The notes under the pieces are model-generated. The model did not search any database, was not told where the DNA came from, and saw only the letters and a program-made list of their open reading frames with translations. This document shows positions 1-12,900 of a stretch of 64,000 nucleotides of DNA, in pieces (the stretch's first letter is position 1; every line of letters starts with the position of its first letter). The stretch lies in assembly GCF_018446385.1 (NCBI RefSeq), contig NC_055989.1, positions 129,793,004-129,857,003 of the forward strand. The letters run 5' to 3'. Position numbers and translations under genes: made by a program. This stretch comes from Zingiber officinale. Its lineage: Eukaryota; Streptophyta; Magnoliopsida; Zingiberales; Zingiberaceae.

Positions 1-970
1 AAAAAAAGGGAGGAGGAAGTTAGCCATGCGGATCTCGCATGGCCGTGGCACGGGTAGTGCGGCGCCCGTGCCCTAACTTATAAAAGGGTCAAGAACCCTA
101 TTCTTGGGGGCATCTTTGGTTTAGGACTTCGTCCCTGTCCTTGGAAAAGGGTTCTCCCCTTTAGGGGAAACCCTAGAGCTTCATCCACCGTCATCCCTTG
201 ACGTTCCGTCCATCTCCAGAGCAAGGAGGCATCCCCAAGACATCGGAAACCTCATCATGCATTTCTTCTTCCCCTTCTTCTCATATCAAGGGTTGTAAGC
301 ATGCTGTACTTTATGTTTTGGAGTTATTCTTCCCTCACAATGGAGTAGATCTCCTTTTCTATGGATGTAGGAAGTAGTTTTGATGTATTGATTGATGTAT
401 GAACTAGTGGACGCTAATTTCCTTGTTCAATGAAGGTTTTATGCCATGCTCTACTTATGTTGTGCCTCTTATGTGTTTGATAAAGCGTGTGAGTGGTATA
501 AGCATGTAGACATGAGAGATTTATCTCCTTATTAAGGTTGCTACTAGACTGGATAACCGGGGGGTCCTTAGTGACAAAGGATACCCATTCAACTGGACAT
601 ATTATGCCCTTAGTGACAGAGGACATCGATACTTACCCAATTTCTAGAGTCAAAAGGTCTTAATATAGGGATTAATCCTTAAACATGGAGGTTAAGGAAG
701 TGACTATCCATTAGGGACATAATCCTACATTATAATGAAATCGAAATCCTAGAATCCATCTCCCAAAGCTCAATTCCCTCCAAGATCGATTCTCTCATCC
801 TTCTCTTTCTCTCTTCAATCACTCTCGTTAGTTTGCAAGTGTCAAAGCCAACTTTCGACCGTCTAGATAACTTACTTTGCGATATTTCTAGTGCTTAATC
901 AATAGTCCCTGTGGATTCGACAAATCTTATATATTACTGACGACGAAACCGTATACTTGTGGTTCGTAAC
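1..970 (+). mobile_element. LTR-end fragment, probable Ty3/gypsy
   Basis: No coding potential is visible. A TATA-like ATAAAAGGG lies near 79-88. The stretch ends with the phrase CCCTGTGGATTCGA (about 908-921) followed by a GACGACGAAACCGTATACTTGTGG-like tail near 940-962, a combination typical of the 3' end of plant gypsy (Athila/Tat-like) LTRs. The left end lies outside the window, so length and target duplication cannot be judged. It is a fossil fragment; the family assignment rests on the tail phrase only. Confidence 0.5.
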
Positions 971-2945
971 AAAAATCATCCTCGAATATGATGTGAGACT
1001 GGTAGCCAGGATTCTCTAAGTGATCTCGAAGCATCTACATGATACCTAGGGAAAATAATAGTACAAATGGGGGTAGTGAGTCCAAATGACTCAGCAGATA
1101 TAAGATAGACAGTGCATAATCATAATATATATTTAAATATCCAAAGGTATACAGTCTCAAAGGGTAATGTAAAACCATAATAAATGTCCATACCTGTAGT
1201 AATGTGTCAAGCACATAATAAATGCAAGTGAAAAGGTGGATTTACGACGGTACTGCTCGTATCCACTATAGCATAATATATGGCATATCTAGCTACTAAT
1301 ATGCAGGCCAATGTTGAGTACATGCGGTATATATATATCAATCATAAGTAAACATATCACAGACATATGGATACAATTAATCACAAGCATATGCAATCAT
1401 ATATCATATGCATATACGTGGCATGGTCACTCCCGCCCACCCCTCAACTACCATAACCCTTGTATGGTCGGGAGATCAAGACAATGACAATTGTACACAC
1501 TACCAACAGCCACTACCCTTGAGTGGTGCGAGTGAACAATTTACAGAGTAGCTATCTAGCTACATAGCAATGGGGTCCCTACTGCTCGCAACTCTAGCTA
1601 CCACTACCCCTTAGTGAAGCAAGTTGGGCACGATGGGACAAGCTACACTCACTCCATGCAGACTACCTCGAGTGATCGAGTGAGCAGCAAAGGTCCACGA
1701 CTCTCTTAACTACAAGGGAGATATGGCCATCAACATGCATACAATGCTATGATGAGCAAGATGCGAATATGCAACAGATCCATCTCAACCATATGTAAAC
1801 ATATCACAAACATATGGATACAATCAATCACAAACATATGGATACAATCAATCACAAACATATACAATCACATATCATATGCATATGCATGACATGGTCA
1901 TTCCCGCCCACCCCTTAGCTACCACGACCCCTGTATGGTCGAGAGGCCAGGACAATAATAATTGTACACACTACCAACAACCACTACTCCTGATTGGTGC
2001 GACTGGACAATTTGTAGAGTAACTATTTAGCTACATAACAACGGGATCCCTACTGCTCGTAACTCCAGCTACCACTACCCCTGAGTGAAGCGAGTTGGGC
2101 ATGATAGGACATGTGACACGTACTCTAACTACAACTACCCCTGAGTGGCCAAGTGTGCGGCAATGACCAACGACTCTCTCAACCACAAGGGAGACATAGT
2201 CATCGACATATATGCAGTTATATAATAAGCAAGATACGAACAATCTTCACTATAGATATATAAATATCAATCAACTATGCTACGATAAAACCAGTATGCT
2301 CAACAAAATACATGTATATACATCAATCAATGCAAGTAAACAAGGTATCTAGTATCTACTAAATATCATGGATGGTAACAAGAGACTGTATAGATATCAA
2401 ATCGATCATCTCTAAGATTAAACATGTAAGTACCAAACTTAGGTAAAATATGAGTATAGTCAAGGTAAATATAATAACTATCTGAATATAGCTCATGCAC
2501 TAAGATCAAAGTACTAAAGAAGTAAGGCAAGAAGTACCCACCTCTATATGCAATCTATGTCAAATGACTCCCACGTCATGATGTTTATCTCAATCAAAGT
2601 CCTGTATTAGTGTATACAATTTAACTATCTTCATATGAATCAAATAGCTAAATTCAATTCCCAAAACTAATTAGTGCGACCCTAATCATAACACGATCAT
2701 CACTGAACCCCCATATAGATGTTTAGGTCTCACTAATCATATTCATTGCTTACATTAGGGTTTTGTCAATTCGCCTCTAATTATCCCATTCTCTTCACTA
2801 GATTGGGTTTAATCCCCAATTAACTCTAATCATTTCGCAATGAAATAGGACTAGCTAACCCCTAACCATTCCACACCCAATTTAGATTTAAATTCATGCA
2901 CGAATCAACCCAATACCCACCAAAATATGGATGCATAACTAGAAG
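971..2945 (-). mobile_element. Old gypsy LTR fragment
   Basis: Read on the minus strand this matches, with heavy divergence, the middle of the long gypsy LTR at 19909-23530. The shared landmark is the motif of a CATGGTCAC run, cytosine-rich text and ACCCCTGTATGGTC, seen here near 1417-1470 and 1894-1945 and as its complement near 22520-22590. The part at 2560-2940 resembles the AT-rich part of the same LTRs. Both ends are lost, at junctions with other repeats. It is old and carries no coding parts. Confidence 0.6.
1417..2215. repeat. Diverged direct repeat, period about 477 bp
   Basis: Two copies (about 1417-1740 and 1894-2215) share the same order of landmarks: cytosine-rich start, ACCACTACCCCT blocks, GGGATCCCTACTGCTCG-like text and a closing CTCTC-AAC-ACAAGGGAGA segment. 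The repeat lies inside the old gypsy LTR fragment and looks like an internal LTR duplication. Between the copies is a short array of CATATGGATACAATCAATCA-like units (about 1795-1862). Confidence 0.65.
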
Positions 2946-3703
2946 GCTAGGTCTAGGTTGGTCGGATGAGGACAAGCGCTGAGTGAATGTACTCAGGGGT
3001 CAAATCTTAAGATTAGGATTTGACCAGTTGACTAGGACAGGGTATAGAATATTTCTATGTCCGCTGGGTGTGAAAATAATCATTTGGTACTGTAGTAGTC
3101 AATCGTTTCTGTAGCAGTCAATCGTTACTGTAGGTGTCGACTGATACAGTATAGCTGTCGACTAGTACACTGTAGTAGTCGACTGGTATCAAGCAGTTTG
3201 TTTGTAATGGTCAAATTCCACTTACGACCAGTCGACTAGTGTCTTTACCAGTCAACTGATAGCGGAAAACATAGTTAGGTGTTTCCTCCCGATCTCTATT
3301 TAATAAAACTCGGGGTGCTAGGCAAAGGTTGAAGAAGCCGTGGTTAATCCCTATTAGTAGTCTTTCAAGTTGCCTAGCATCCCAAGCATGCTTATGCGAG
3401 TTATGGTGAAGTTTCTCTGCCCATAAGGAGCTATGTGAGACAACCAGAGATTTTTTGGGGAGTCATCCACCAATGAATCAGGATCCTCCACCTTACGGAC
3501 AACCGTGGAGTAGGAGCTCTAATCTCCGAACCACGATAAATGCAACGTGTTAGAGGTTTGATTATTTTGTTTATTGCCTCTAGGTTTTAGCTTTCATCTT
3601 GTTAGTTTGTTTTGTATTTTTTCTATGCACTAACAAACGTAGGAAGCGAAGAAGTGGGTGATCGGTTATTCACCCCCTTTAGTCGGACATCTAGGTCCCA
3701 ACA
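2946..3703 (+). mobile_element. Copia LTR, 3' part, GTCGAC-word family
   Basis: The right end reads GGTCCCAACA, the standard 3' end of the copia LTRs in this window. The text is related to the complete solo LTR at 61361-62411: clusters of GTCGACT/CAGTCAACTG words (3110-3260), a TATA-like TTTAATAAAA (3299-3308), and the CACCTTACGGACA...GGAGTAGGAGCTCTAATCTCCGAACCACG segment (about 3492-3534). The 5' part is missing at the junction with the gypsy fragment. Fossil, no coding part. Confidence 0.65.
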
Positions 3704-4312
3704 AGTTTCACTATGAGGAGGCACATCGGAGCTGACTAGAGGTGACTTGAAGTGCACTAGAGGTGCCTCGGAGCTTATGGAAGGCGCCCTCATACGGATA
3801 AAGTTTGAAGTCTTCGGATTGGATAAGCATCATTGGAGGCGCCTCCAACACTGTTTTAAAAGAGGGTTCATCCAGGAGGTTAAGTACAACTTTTTTACAT
3901 GCTTCCTTGACCGTCTGGTTGCTTCGACTTCGTGTTACTACTATACTACAACGCTGCTATGCTCGACCACTACAGACGAACCAACAATGACACCCGAGTT
4001 CAATCATTTCTCTGTCTCCATGTTGCTGTAACTTTAAATTAAGTCATTTATTGCTTAAGAAAGTGTAGGGTTGTTACACTGTCTTATTTGTATTAATTTT
4101 ACGATTGATTAGTGAATTATCCATCAAAAATATCTAAAGGATATGGGTTTTAGAGTAGGAGTCGTCAAAGGCTCCGAACCAAGTAAATCAACCGTGTTTT
4201 ATTTTTCATTTTCTTACTTTGTCCTTTTTCCGCTGCGCAGTTATTTCTCCTCTCTCACGTGCAAACGATCGTACAAGAGGTATCAGAGTAGGGTCACTCA
4301 CTCTAAAGTAGT
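3704..4312 (+). mobile_element. Copia LTR 3' part with primer-binding site
   Basis: This is the end of a further copia LTR. A perfect 12-bp palindrome GGAGGCGCCTCC lies near 3836-3847, followed by a TATA-like TTTTAAAAGAG. The LTR ends GATCGTACA at 4275 and is followed by a primer-binding site resembling GGTATCAGAG (4279-4288), complementary to initiator tRNA-Met. The leader continues to 4312, where the gag-only element at 4313-8488 is inserted, and resumes at 8494. Confidence 0.6.
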
Positions 4313-5338
4313 TGTAGGACTCTTGCGGCCGACTAGAAGGGGGGGTTGAATAGCCCTGAAAAATAAATGAAACCCTTTCTCGAACGATTAAACTAACACT
4401 TGAAAAATAGATTAAGTAGAAAATAACGCATAAAAACGAGGCACCGGATTTGACTTGGTTACAACCGGGGAGGTTGTTAATCCAAGGAAAGGATGAAGCG
4501 CACTATCAATCTCCTTCAGGCGGAGAAGCCTCTTACAACGTTGAAGTACAAAAAGAAAGAAGCTAATCTAAACAGTGGAAAGCACACAAGCGTTTTTACA
4601 ATTTCTGAACTGATGAGAAGCTTCTGGACCAAGGCTATATTTATAGCCTTGGTCGGGGCGCCTGGAAGGGGTTCCGGGCGCCCTGGGGGGATAAAATTTT
4701 ATCCCCAACGTTCAGATCACGTTTGACGCGATCTGGTCAACAAAACGGGTCCGGGAGCCCGGAAGGGTTCCGAGCGCCCCGGGCCGCTCCGGGCGCCCCG
4801 GACTGTTCCGAGCGCCCCGGAGCCCAAAGTCACCCGATGTTGACTTTTTCATCTGGGGACCACTGCTCCGATTCGGTTCAGCTCGGTCCGGGTCTTCTAC
4901 TCCAGATCCGTTCGCTTGGGTGATCTCTGCCGTCCGGAAAAGGGCTCACCCGAACCCAACTTCCGGTCTTCTCGAGCGTGCTTCCCTCCGGCTTCTCGTC
5001 TCTCGGAATCGCCGCGTGTTTCCTTCTCGTCCACCAGCATACTCATCCACAGTCTTCGTCCCTCGGTCTTCGACCTTCTCGCTAGCTGCATCTCTTGCTC
5101 CCCGAGCAATCTTCCGCTCTGGCTTTCGTCCCTCGGAACCACCGCGCGCTTCCTTCTCGTCTACCGGGGTACTCTTCCGCAGCACCTCGTCCCTCGGACT
5201 GTCGTCCTTCTCGCTAGCTGCGTCTTCCGCTCGACTACCTTTGCTCCTAAGCTCTTGCACACTTAAACACAAGGTTAGAAACACACAGGACCTAACTTAA
5301 CTTGTTGATCACACCAAAATAACCTTGGGGTTCCAACA
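4313..5338 (-). repeat. 3' LTR of gag-only copia copy 1
   Basis: LTR of 1026 bp on the minus strand, starting TGTAGGACTC and ending GGGGTTCCAACA on the plus strand. It contains the GGCGCC palindrome cluster (about 4656-4820) and the TATA-bearing palindrome. The GC-rich 4880-5260 part is made of diverged subrepeats containing CTCGTCC...TTCTCGCTAGCTGC. Long open frames in this part are present on both strands and recur in every LTR copy. They reflect composition and are not called as genes. Confidence 0.85.
4627..4848 (-). promoter_or_regulatory. LTR core promoter: TATA palindrome and TTGAC inverted pair
   Basis: On the minus strand the TATA box lies inside a 28-bp palindrome at 4627-4654: 13-base arms GACCAAGGCTATA and TATAGCCTTGGTC around two bases. 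About 170-200 bp upstream in LTR sense (4826-4848) is an inverted pair of TTGAC-type boxes (AAAGTCAC...GTTGACTTT). TTGAC is the core of the WRKY W-box. The GGCGCC words lie between the two. The layout is seen directly; regulation is inferred. Confidence 0.6.
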
Positions 5339-6111
5339 ATCTCCCCCTTTTTGGTGTGATCAACCCAAGTTAAGCTAGGATTATAATAGACATAAAATTA
5401 AGTGAATTAACTTAATTTGCAATTTAAGGGCAAAAAGATAGATAAGAAAAAAATTAAATCTATCTACCTACCTCCCCCTAAACTTATACTTTCCCTTCTC
5501 CCCCTTTGATCACAAAAAAAATGGGGTTCCAAGAAAAACAATCTAAGGGTTAAAGACTTAGAAAAATGATCTAAGTAATTTAAGCTGAGATTTTCTAGTT
5601 TCAGGAAAAAGTTTTTAACTTAAAAAAAATAATTTTTTGAGAATTTTTCTAAGTAAAAAAAATCCTAAGTAACAAGTTTTTGAAACAGAGTAAAAAATCC
5701 TAACTAAAATTTTTAGAATTTTTTAAGCACATTTTTTTAAAAAAATTACTTAGGCAAAAAAATTCTAAGTAAGTAAATTTCTAAATTGAAATGAAATGTT
5801 TTGAATAACTTTTTTTTAAAGCACTAATTAATTCTTGTATTAATGCTTTATTAGTAAGTTAATTAAACATTTATTTCAATATTTTGGCTTCCAGGTCGTG
5901 GTGAGGCACTAGGCCTTCTTAGTTATTGGAGCAACAACCACTTCTTTGACAAAGTCTCATAAAGAAATTCTTTGTTTAATTTTCTCACTTAAAGCACTAC
6001 TTTTAATTTTGAAATTTAGTTTAAGCATGATTTAGGAACCCAATATAGGTTCCGACCTACTGGATAAACTAAGAAGTTTTTAGGGACATATTTTCTTGAA
6101 ATGTTCCTAAT

Positions 6112-7464
6112 TTATCCCGGGTGATATTTAAAGTACCAATTTAAATTATTAAATATTCTAAAATTGGTTTTAGATGAACATGCATAGTTTTTCAAGTTAT
6201 CTACTTGAATTTTCAAATCATTGTTTTCAAGTTTCAATTTTTCATTTTCCAATTTTGATTTATCTAATTCTTCTAGAGGGCGGGATTTAGCTAAAATTAT
6301 TTTTAAATTTTTTATTTCTTTTTCTAATTTACAGTAGTCTTTAGTTAATAACTTAACAAATTTATAAAGTTTATCGGGAGGAAGAGAACGTACCTGACTT
6401 ACCTTGTCGAGTTCGTTGTCCATGTCTCCCCCTGAACTACTGCTGTCTTCTGACGAAGCTCCCCCTTCATCGATGCTCTCGGTGCTCATCTCGGAAGAGC
6501 TTGAATTGCAGTCGTCGTCTTGATGACTCGCCATCAGTGCGAGTCCGGAGAATGCTTCGACTTCTGATTCGGACGACGTATCGTCCCACGTCGCCTTTAG
6601 GGCCTTTCGCTTTTGAATAGGTTTCTCCTAGTCGTTGTTCTTCAGCTTGGGGCAGTTGTCCTTGACGTGCCCTTCTTCGTCGCAGTGGTAGCAGCGGATC
6701 GTTCTTTTCTTCTTTCCCTGCGGATGGTTAGTAGATCTGGATTTACAAAGTTTCTTGAATCTTCTTACCATCATTACCATTTCCTCGTCGTCGATAGAAG
6801 ATTTCGACTCAGGTTCGTCTCTCGAAGCTTTGAGGGCGACGTTGTTCTTGGGCTCCTTCATTCCTGCACATCTTGACTCATGCATTTCAAATGTTGAAAA
6901 AAATTCTTCTAATGAAATTTTTTCTAAGTCCTTCGAAATGTAAAAAGCATCTACTAGTGATGCCCATTTTGAATTTCTTGGAAATGAATTTAACGCGTAC
7001 CTGAGCGAATCTCGGTTACTTACCTTTTCTCCGAGATTCGTGAGTCCGGTGATGATTTCTTTTATTCTGGAGTGCAGATGTGTGACTGTCTCGTCTTCCC
7101 CAAGTCGCAGGCTGGTGAGCCGATTGCGAAGCAGATCTCGTCTAACAAGCTTGGCTTCGGACGTACCTTCGTGCAGCTCGAGGAACTTCTCCCAAAGTTC
7201 CTTTGCGGAGCTATAGTTCCCAATCCGGTTGACTTCTTGAGGCGGAAGAACGCTTAGCAGATGGAATTCTGCTTTGCCGTTCGCTACGAAGTTGGCCTGC
7301 TCCTTTTTTATCCATTGATATATTTCCTTGTTCTCTGAAGCTTCAAAGCCAAGTTTCATTATTAAAATTAATTCAATATCAGTGGTAAAGAATACCTGCA
7401 TGTGCTTTTTCCAGGTGGCGAAATTCCCTTCGAATTTCGGCGGGTGGATGCTTGGTCCGGCCAT
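6112..7464 (-). pseudogene. gag region of gag-only copia copy 1
   Basis: The gag begins with MAGPSIHPPKFEGNFATWKK, the start of the UBN2/copia-type gag domain. It continues through the NRIGNYSSAKELWEKFLELH and LRYALNSFPRNSKWASLVDA blocks to a CCHC zinc knuckle (CYHCDEEGHVKDNC), which packages RNA. A serine/acid-rich stretch and a lysine/glutamate/leucine coiled coil follow. The polymerase genes that normally follow gag are absent, so the element would depend on enzymes from another copia element. The region has about one break. As a gag fossil its family is clear. Confidence 0.8.
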
Positions 7465-7520
7465 CTCGTTGTTTCGTTCGGCAGTTAGTCCTCCTGAAGT
7501 GCCTTAGCTCTGATACTACT

Positions 7521-8488
7521 TGTAGGACCGTTGCGGCTGGTTAGAAGGGGGGGTTGAATAGCCCTGAAAAATAAATGAAACCCTTTCTCGAACGATTAGG
7601 CTAACACTTGAAAAATAGATTAAGCAGAAAATAACGCATAAAAATGAGGCACCGGATTTGACTTGGTTACAACCGGGGAGGTTGTTAATCCAAGGAAAGG
7701 ATGAAGCACACTATCAATCTCCTTCAGGCGGAGAAGCCTCTTATAGCGTTGAAGCACAAAAAGAAAGAAGCTAATCTAAACAGTGGAAAGCACACAAGCG
7801 TTTTTACAATTTCTGAACTGATGAAAAGCTTCTGGACCAAGGCTATATTTATAGCCTTGGTCGGGGCGCCCTGGGGGGATAAAATTTTATCCCCAACATT
7901 CAGATCGCGTTTGACGTGATTTGGTCAACAAAACGGGTCCGGGCGCCCGGAAGGGTTCCGGGCGCCCCGGAGCCCAAAGTCAACCGATGTTGACTTTTTC
8001 ATCTAGGGGCCACTGCTCCGATTCAGTTCGGCTCGATCCGGGTCTTCTACTCTGGATCCGTTCGTTTGGGTGATCTCTGCCGTCCAAAAAAGGGCTCACC
8101 TGAACCCAACTTCTGGTCTTCTCGAGCGTGCTTCCCTCCGGCTTCTCATCTCTCAGAATCGCCGCATATTTCCTTCTCGTCCACCAGCATACTCATCCGC
8201 AGTCTTCGCCCCTCGGTCGTCAACCTTCTCGCTAGCTGCATCTCTTGCTCCCCGAGCAATCTTCCACTCCGGCTTTCGTCCCTCGGAACCACCGCGCGCT
8301 TCCTTCTCGTCCACCGGGGTACTCTTGCGCAGCACCTCGTCCCTCGGACTGTCGCCCTTCTCGCTAGCTGCGTCTTCCGCTCGACTACCTGTGCTCCTAA
8401 GCTCCTGCACACTTAGACACAAGGTTAGAAGCACATAGGACCTAACTTAACTTGTTGATCACACCAAAACAACCTTGGGGTTCCAACA
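7521..8488 (-). repeat. 5' LTR of gag-only copia copy 1
   Basis: LTR of 968 bp, minus orientation, from TGTAGGACCG to GGGGTTCCAACA. It is shorter than its partner at 4313-5338 mainly because it has fewer GGCGCC-word units in the 7865-7975 region. The shortening illustrates how this palindrome cluster changes length while the flanking LTR sequence stays alignable. Confidence 0.85.
7835..7998 (-). promoter_or_regulatory. LTR core promoter: TATA palindrome and TTGAC inverted pair
   Basis: The 28-bp TATA palindrome is at 7835-7862, and the inverted TTGAC pair (AAAGTCAAC, CGAT, GTTGACTTT-like) is at 7976-7998. The arrangement matches the partner LTR, with fewer GGCGCC words between. Confidence 0.6.
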
Positions 8489-8685
8489 GTAGTGAAACCA
8501 CCATAAGAGCATTTCCAATTTTACATTTTCATTTTTTTCACCCTTATTCTGAATTGGTGCAATCACCTCTTTGAATAAGTTTTTCGCTTTTCTTTTAGAA
8601 ATTGCTTGAAATTTATGCAATACCACTCGAGTCGTTCTTTTCGCTTTATTCTCTCTCACACTACTAATCCAAGACCTAGTCTTGG
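8489..8685 (+). mobile_element. Continuation of the older copia leader
   Basis: Begins with the second GTAGT target duplication of the gag-only element. It continues the leader interrupted at 4312 (TGAATTGGTGCAAT..., ...ACTAATCCAAGACCTAGTCTTGG). The same leader phrases occur in the neighbouring copia element at 9983-10190, so both belong to one lineage. It ends where that second copia LTR starts at 8686. Confidence 0.6.
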
Positions 8686-9956
8686 TGTTGGTGCAGTTGT
8701 CACCAATGGTCAAACCTGAGTTTTGATGAATGATAAGTTGATTAAAGTTAGATGTGTTTGTGATATAACCTTGTTACTAAGTGTGCAAGGTAGACTAACT
8801 TGACAGGTTAAGAGGACTAGACACCAGGCAGGAAGTCCAGTCAGGATATGCGATTCTTGATAGGTGAAGTCCAAATCTGGGATTTTAGCAGGAGGTTGGG
8901 ATGTTAGATTCTCGATAGGTGAAGTCTGGATGTGCGATTCCGATAGGAAGACCTAGTGGATTAGATTAGATGTTAAGGAGGTAACTTGACACTTGGTAAG
9001 TGGAGGTAAGTCACTAGAGGAGAGTGACTCAGTAAGGACACGTCCCGATTGAGGGGACAATAGGCGTTGGTCAATTTAGGTTCATTTCGGAAACCTAAAT
9101 TGAGACATTAACTAGTTCATTGTCTTAGAAGGACAGGAACTAATTATTACTACTTATGTTTATTGTGCTAACTTTATCTTGCTGGGTATATTTTATTTGT
9201 GTTGAACTAACACATTTTACAAGGCAAAAGAACACAAATTGCCTTGGGTGAATATTACCCGAGGTGCCTTCCAGGCGACGGGAAGGTGCCTTGAGTATTG
9301 TTCATGGAAGGTGCCTTCGGGAGCTTGGAAGATGCCTTTAGTCGGATAATATAGAATACTTTAGCTACGATAAGAAGTTTCAATAATGGGATAAACTTTT
9401 GGGGTTAAAGGCACCTTCGCTGATATGGAAGGTGCCTTTAATGCTTAATAAAAGAGCATCTCCACTAGCCACTCAAGAACAACTTTTCTACAAGATTCTA
9501 CGTGTCCGTTTGATGTTCCAACTGCTCTGGCTTCATGCTACTGCTTTGCTATGACACAACTATGCCCGACTATTGCTGAGAAGTCATCCAACACCGAATC
9601 TGATCTGATCATCTTCGAAGGTGTTGGGTAACGAAGTTCTTTTTGTACTTAATTTCTATAGAAAAGGAAAGTGTAGCATTTTACACTTGTCCTTATTTGT
9701 TATTGTACTCAATCCCCTCTTCTGGTGGTTCCAGAAGAGGTCTTTAGTAGTTTACCCATCGATAGGTCCACGGGACCCGAGTCTTGGAGTAGGAGTTGTC
9801 GAAGGTTCCAAACCAAGTAAAACCACTTGCGTTCTTGTAATTTCTTTCTTCTTTCTTTTTTGCTGCGCATACTTTATTTTTAAAAAAAGGAAGAAAAAGA
9901 TTATTTTTAAAAAGACACGTGATTCATCCCCCTCACACATGCGTCTCGATCCAACA
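8686..9956 (+). repeat. 5' LTR of an older copia element
   Basis: LTR of about 1271 bp from TGTTGGTGCAGT to CGATCCAACA, followed at 9959-9970 by TGGTGTCAGAGC, a near match to the initiator tRNA-Met primer-binding site. Upstream of a TATA-like TTAATAAAAGAG (about 9446-9457) is a cluster of GAAGGTGCCTT/AAGGCACCTTC words, the CpG-decayed equivalent of GGCGCC clusters in related LTRs. Inserted in the leader of a sister element. No intact 3' LTR was found; a reverse relative lies at 18744-19735. Confidence 0.7.
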
Positions 9957-12900
9957 AATGGTGTCAGAGCAAGATTCTGCTCTGAATTGGTGCAACCACC
10001 AATCAAGCTCGGGGATTTATTTTATTTTTTTTTTCTGATTTTAGTTTTTCATATTTTATTTGAATTGGTAAATCTTACCTCTTCAAATAATTCTTTCTCA
10101 TTCGATTTTTACTTGAAGTTGGTGCAATACCACTCGAGTCGATGATATTTCTTTTTTACTTCAAACTCTACTAATCCAAGACCTAGTATTGGAATATTTT
10201 TTTAATATTTTTTGCAAGATAATTCAAATGGCACAAATTGAAGGGTTCAGTACCGTCTGCCCTTCTCTCTTTAATGGAAATGACTTTTTGTATTGGAAGA
10301 AAAGAATGGAGATCTACCTGAAGATTGACATCGAGCAGTGGTTCACCATCCAACGAGGATACAGAGCGCCTATAGACGAAACAACTAAAATACCCCTCGA
10401 CCTAGAAAGATGGAATCAAAAGACAAGAAGAAGACCCAGATCGACTCGAAGGCATTGAACACAATCCAGTGCAGACTTACGAAAGAATAACTCAATTGAG
10501 TCGGTCCGCATGAGAGCGCAAAGGAGCTATGGGACATGCTCATCGAATTACACGAAGGAACCAATGATGCTAAGGTAACTAAACGAGACTTGCTTCTAAA
10601 TTATTTATTTAATATCAAAATGTAGGACAGAAAAACCGCAAGCCAACTACACGCGAGGATCAAGGATATCCTCAATGACCTACACATGATCGAATATCAA
10701 CTCGAGGACCGTGACATTATCAGATACACTCTAAACTCGTTTCCTCGAACCACACTATGGGCATTGATCGTAGATGCCTATAAGGTTTCAAGGAACCTTT
10801 CAAAGTTGAAATTAGATGAGTTGTTTTATAAATTAGAGATGTACGAACAAACTAACTCCACAAAAGTTGAGGAAGGAATTGTATTTCTTGCAGGTACTTT
10901 TAAGGAAGTGAAAGTAAAACCCAAGCCAAACCCGAGGCGAAAACTGAGTTCGACTTGGAATTATATGAAGAAGAGCAGCTAGTGAACATGATAAGGAAAA
11001 TGTTCACTAGACACAAGAGAAACTTCTCCAAGAACGACATGAAGAAGATGTCCAAGTCCACATCCAACAACTCAAAGGTGAACATCACATACTATGACTG
11101 CAATAAGAAAGGACACTTCAAAAATGAATGCCCTAATGAAAATAAGATAAGGAAGACAAAGCAGAAGAAGACACTCAAGGAAACTTGTGACGAGTCTTCC
11201 TTGGACGGATCAGAAGCAAACGAACCAAAGCAAGCAAGTTACCATGCGCTGATGGCAACCGGAGGTAAATCAAATCAAGAAGACGAGTCCGAATAAGAGT
11301 CGAGGAATGGATCCACATCCGGTTCAGATGAACCAAATGGGGTAAACTTTAATTATACTACTGTAAAGTTTTTCAAAATAATTTCCTACTTAAATAAAAA
11401 ATTAACAAAAACTTAGAAACACGCTAAACTCCTCTTTAAGAAAAATAACATCCTCAAGAAACAATTAAGCTTGACCTCATTAACTGACCAAGTTCAAGAT
11501 AGAAATTTAACTCAAATTATAACCTTGAGAAAGAAAATTCTACTTTGAAAAATCAAGTTAAAGAATTAAAAGAACAGTTGGAAAAGTTTACCTCGGGAAC
11601 CAAGTATCTAAACATGATACTTGGATCCTAAAGAGCTGTGTATAATAAATTTGGACTCGAATACAAGTCTAACTCTACCCTTAAATCTTTTCTAACCCTA
11701 ACTGAAAATAAAAAAACTAACTAAAGCTTGGATTCTGATAGCTTGTCTAATTAACCAAGTATGACTCAATCAATATTATATACCTAAAAATAAAATACAC
11801 TATCTAAAACTAAATCAAAATAAACCAAATAACTCAACCTGAATCTCAAAAATTAAACCTTCTAAGCTAAATTAAACCTAAAAAATAAAATGAAATTAAA
11901 TAAATCAAAAACTAAACTTAAATGAAATAAATATGAAATTAATCTAAACTCAAATTATAATCAAGTTTATTATAATAATAAAATAAATCGACACAAACCT
12001 AAAACTTAAACCCAAGTTTAATAATTCAGAGAGAAGCTTCAAATTAGTTGGCACCTCCAAAATAATAGTCTACCTAGTTGGGTAATTATGACTAATTAAA
12101 TTAGGAACAAAATTTAACTTAACAAACAGTACTGGAGAAGTTTTGGATAATAGTAGGTTAGGGAAGCTCTATCTATGCATGTCTAGGAAGATATGATTTC
12201 GATCTGGTGCATTTGGCTTAGTGGAATTAACTGAAATTACCCCTTACTAATCCTAGTTGCTTAGACCAAAGTTTTATATTAAGTTTCGTGGGCAGGACTA
12301 TTTAAAAAATTTTGAAGCACATGGTTACTCAATGATGTCCAAGTGACTCATCACAACATAGACATTTGTCTAAAGAATGCTTGCTTATTGTACTCAAAAC
12401 TAAACTTGAATCTAACACAAGTTAAACTAAATCCAGAAATTCAAACTTAACTCATCTCATAAAATTATAGGATTCCCTGATTAAAAATATATATCAGGTG
12501 AGATGAATAAAGATTAAAATTAAATTAAATTAAAAATTAAAACTTAAATTTAAAAAATAAAATTTTAATTTAAAATTAAATTAAATTAAAATTTAAACTT
12601 AAAATAAACTTAAAATTTAAAGTTAAATTAAACTTTAATTAAAACTTAAAATTTAAACTTAAAATCAAATTAAAATTTAAACTTGAATTAAACTTAAAAT
12701 CAAATTAAAATTTAAAATTTAAAATTAAAACTTAAATTAAATTAAAATTCAAACTTTAATTTAAAACTTAAATTTTTTAAAAGAATGGTCAAAGGCGCCT
12801 CTAATACAATCGGAGGCACCTTTGGAATAGTGGGAGAACTCTCGCCAAACTAACTGAAGGCGCCTTCAACGCATTTGAAGGTGCCCTCAATATGGTATGG

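Larger units (their letters stand above)
4313..8488 (-). mobile_element. Gag-only copia retroelement, copy 1 (TR-GAG type)
   Basis: Element with two LTRs (4313-5338 and 7521-8488, minus orientation), TG...CA ends and a perfect 5-bp target duplication GTAGT at 4308-4312 and 8489-8493. The primer-binding site (complement of GGTATCAGAGC-like text) is at about 7507-7518, and the polypurine tract (seen as ATCTCCCCCTTTTT) is at 5339-5352. The 2.2 kb interior carries gag only; no protease, integrase, reverse transcriptase or RNase H was seen. The LTRs differ by roughly 4-5% plus an indel, suggesting an insertion one to two million years old. The layout is whole but the gag has about one break. It sits in the leader of an older copia element. 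Confidence 0.85.

Noticed and set aside
4897-5300. Long overlapping open frames on both strands in the GC-rich LTR part, repeated at 8066-8438, 14300-14641, 17311-17643, 51372-51930 and 62720-63149
   Set aside because: They occur in every LTR copy, in several frames and on both strands, have low-complexity serine/arginine composition and no domain. They follow from GC-rich subrepeats.
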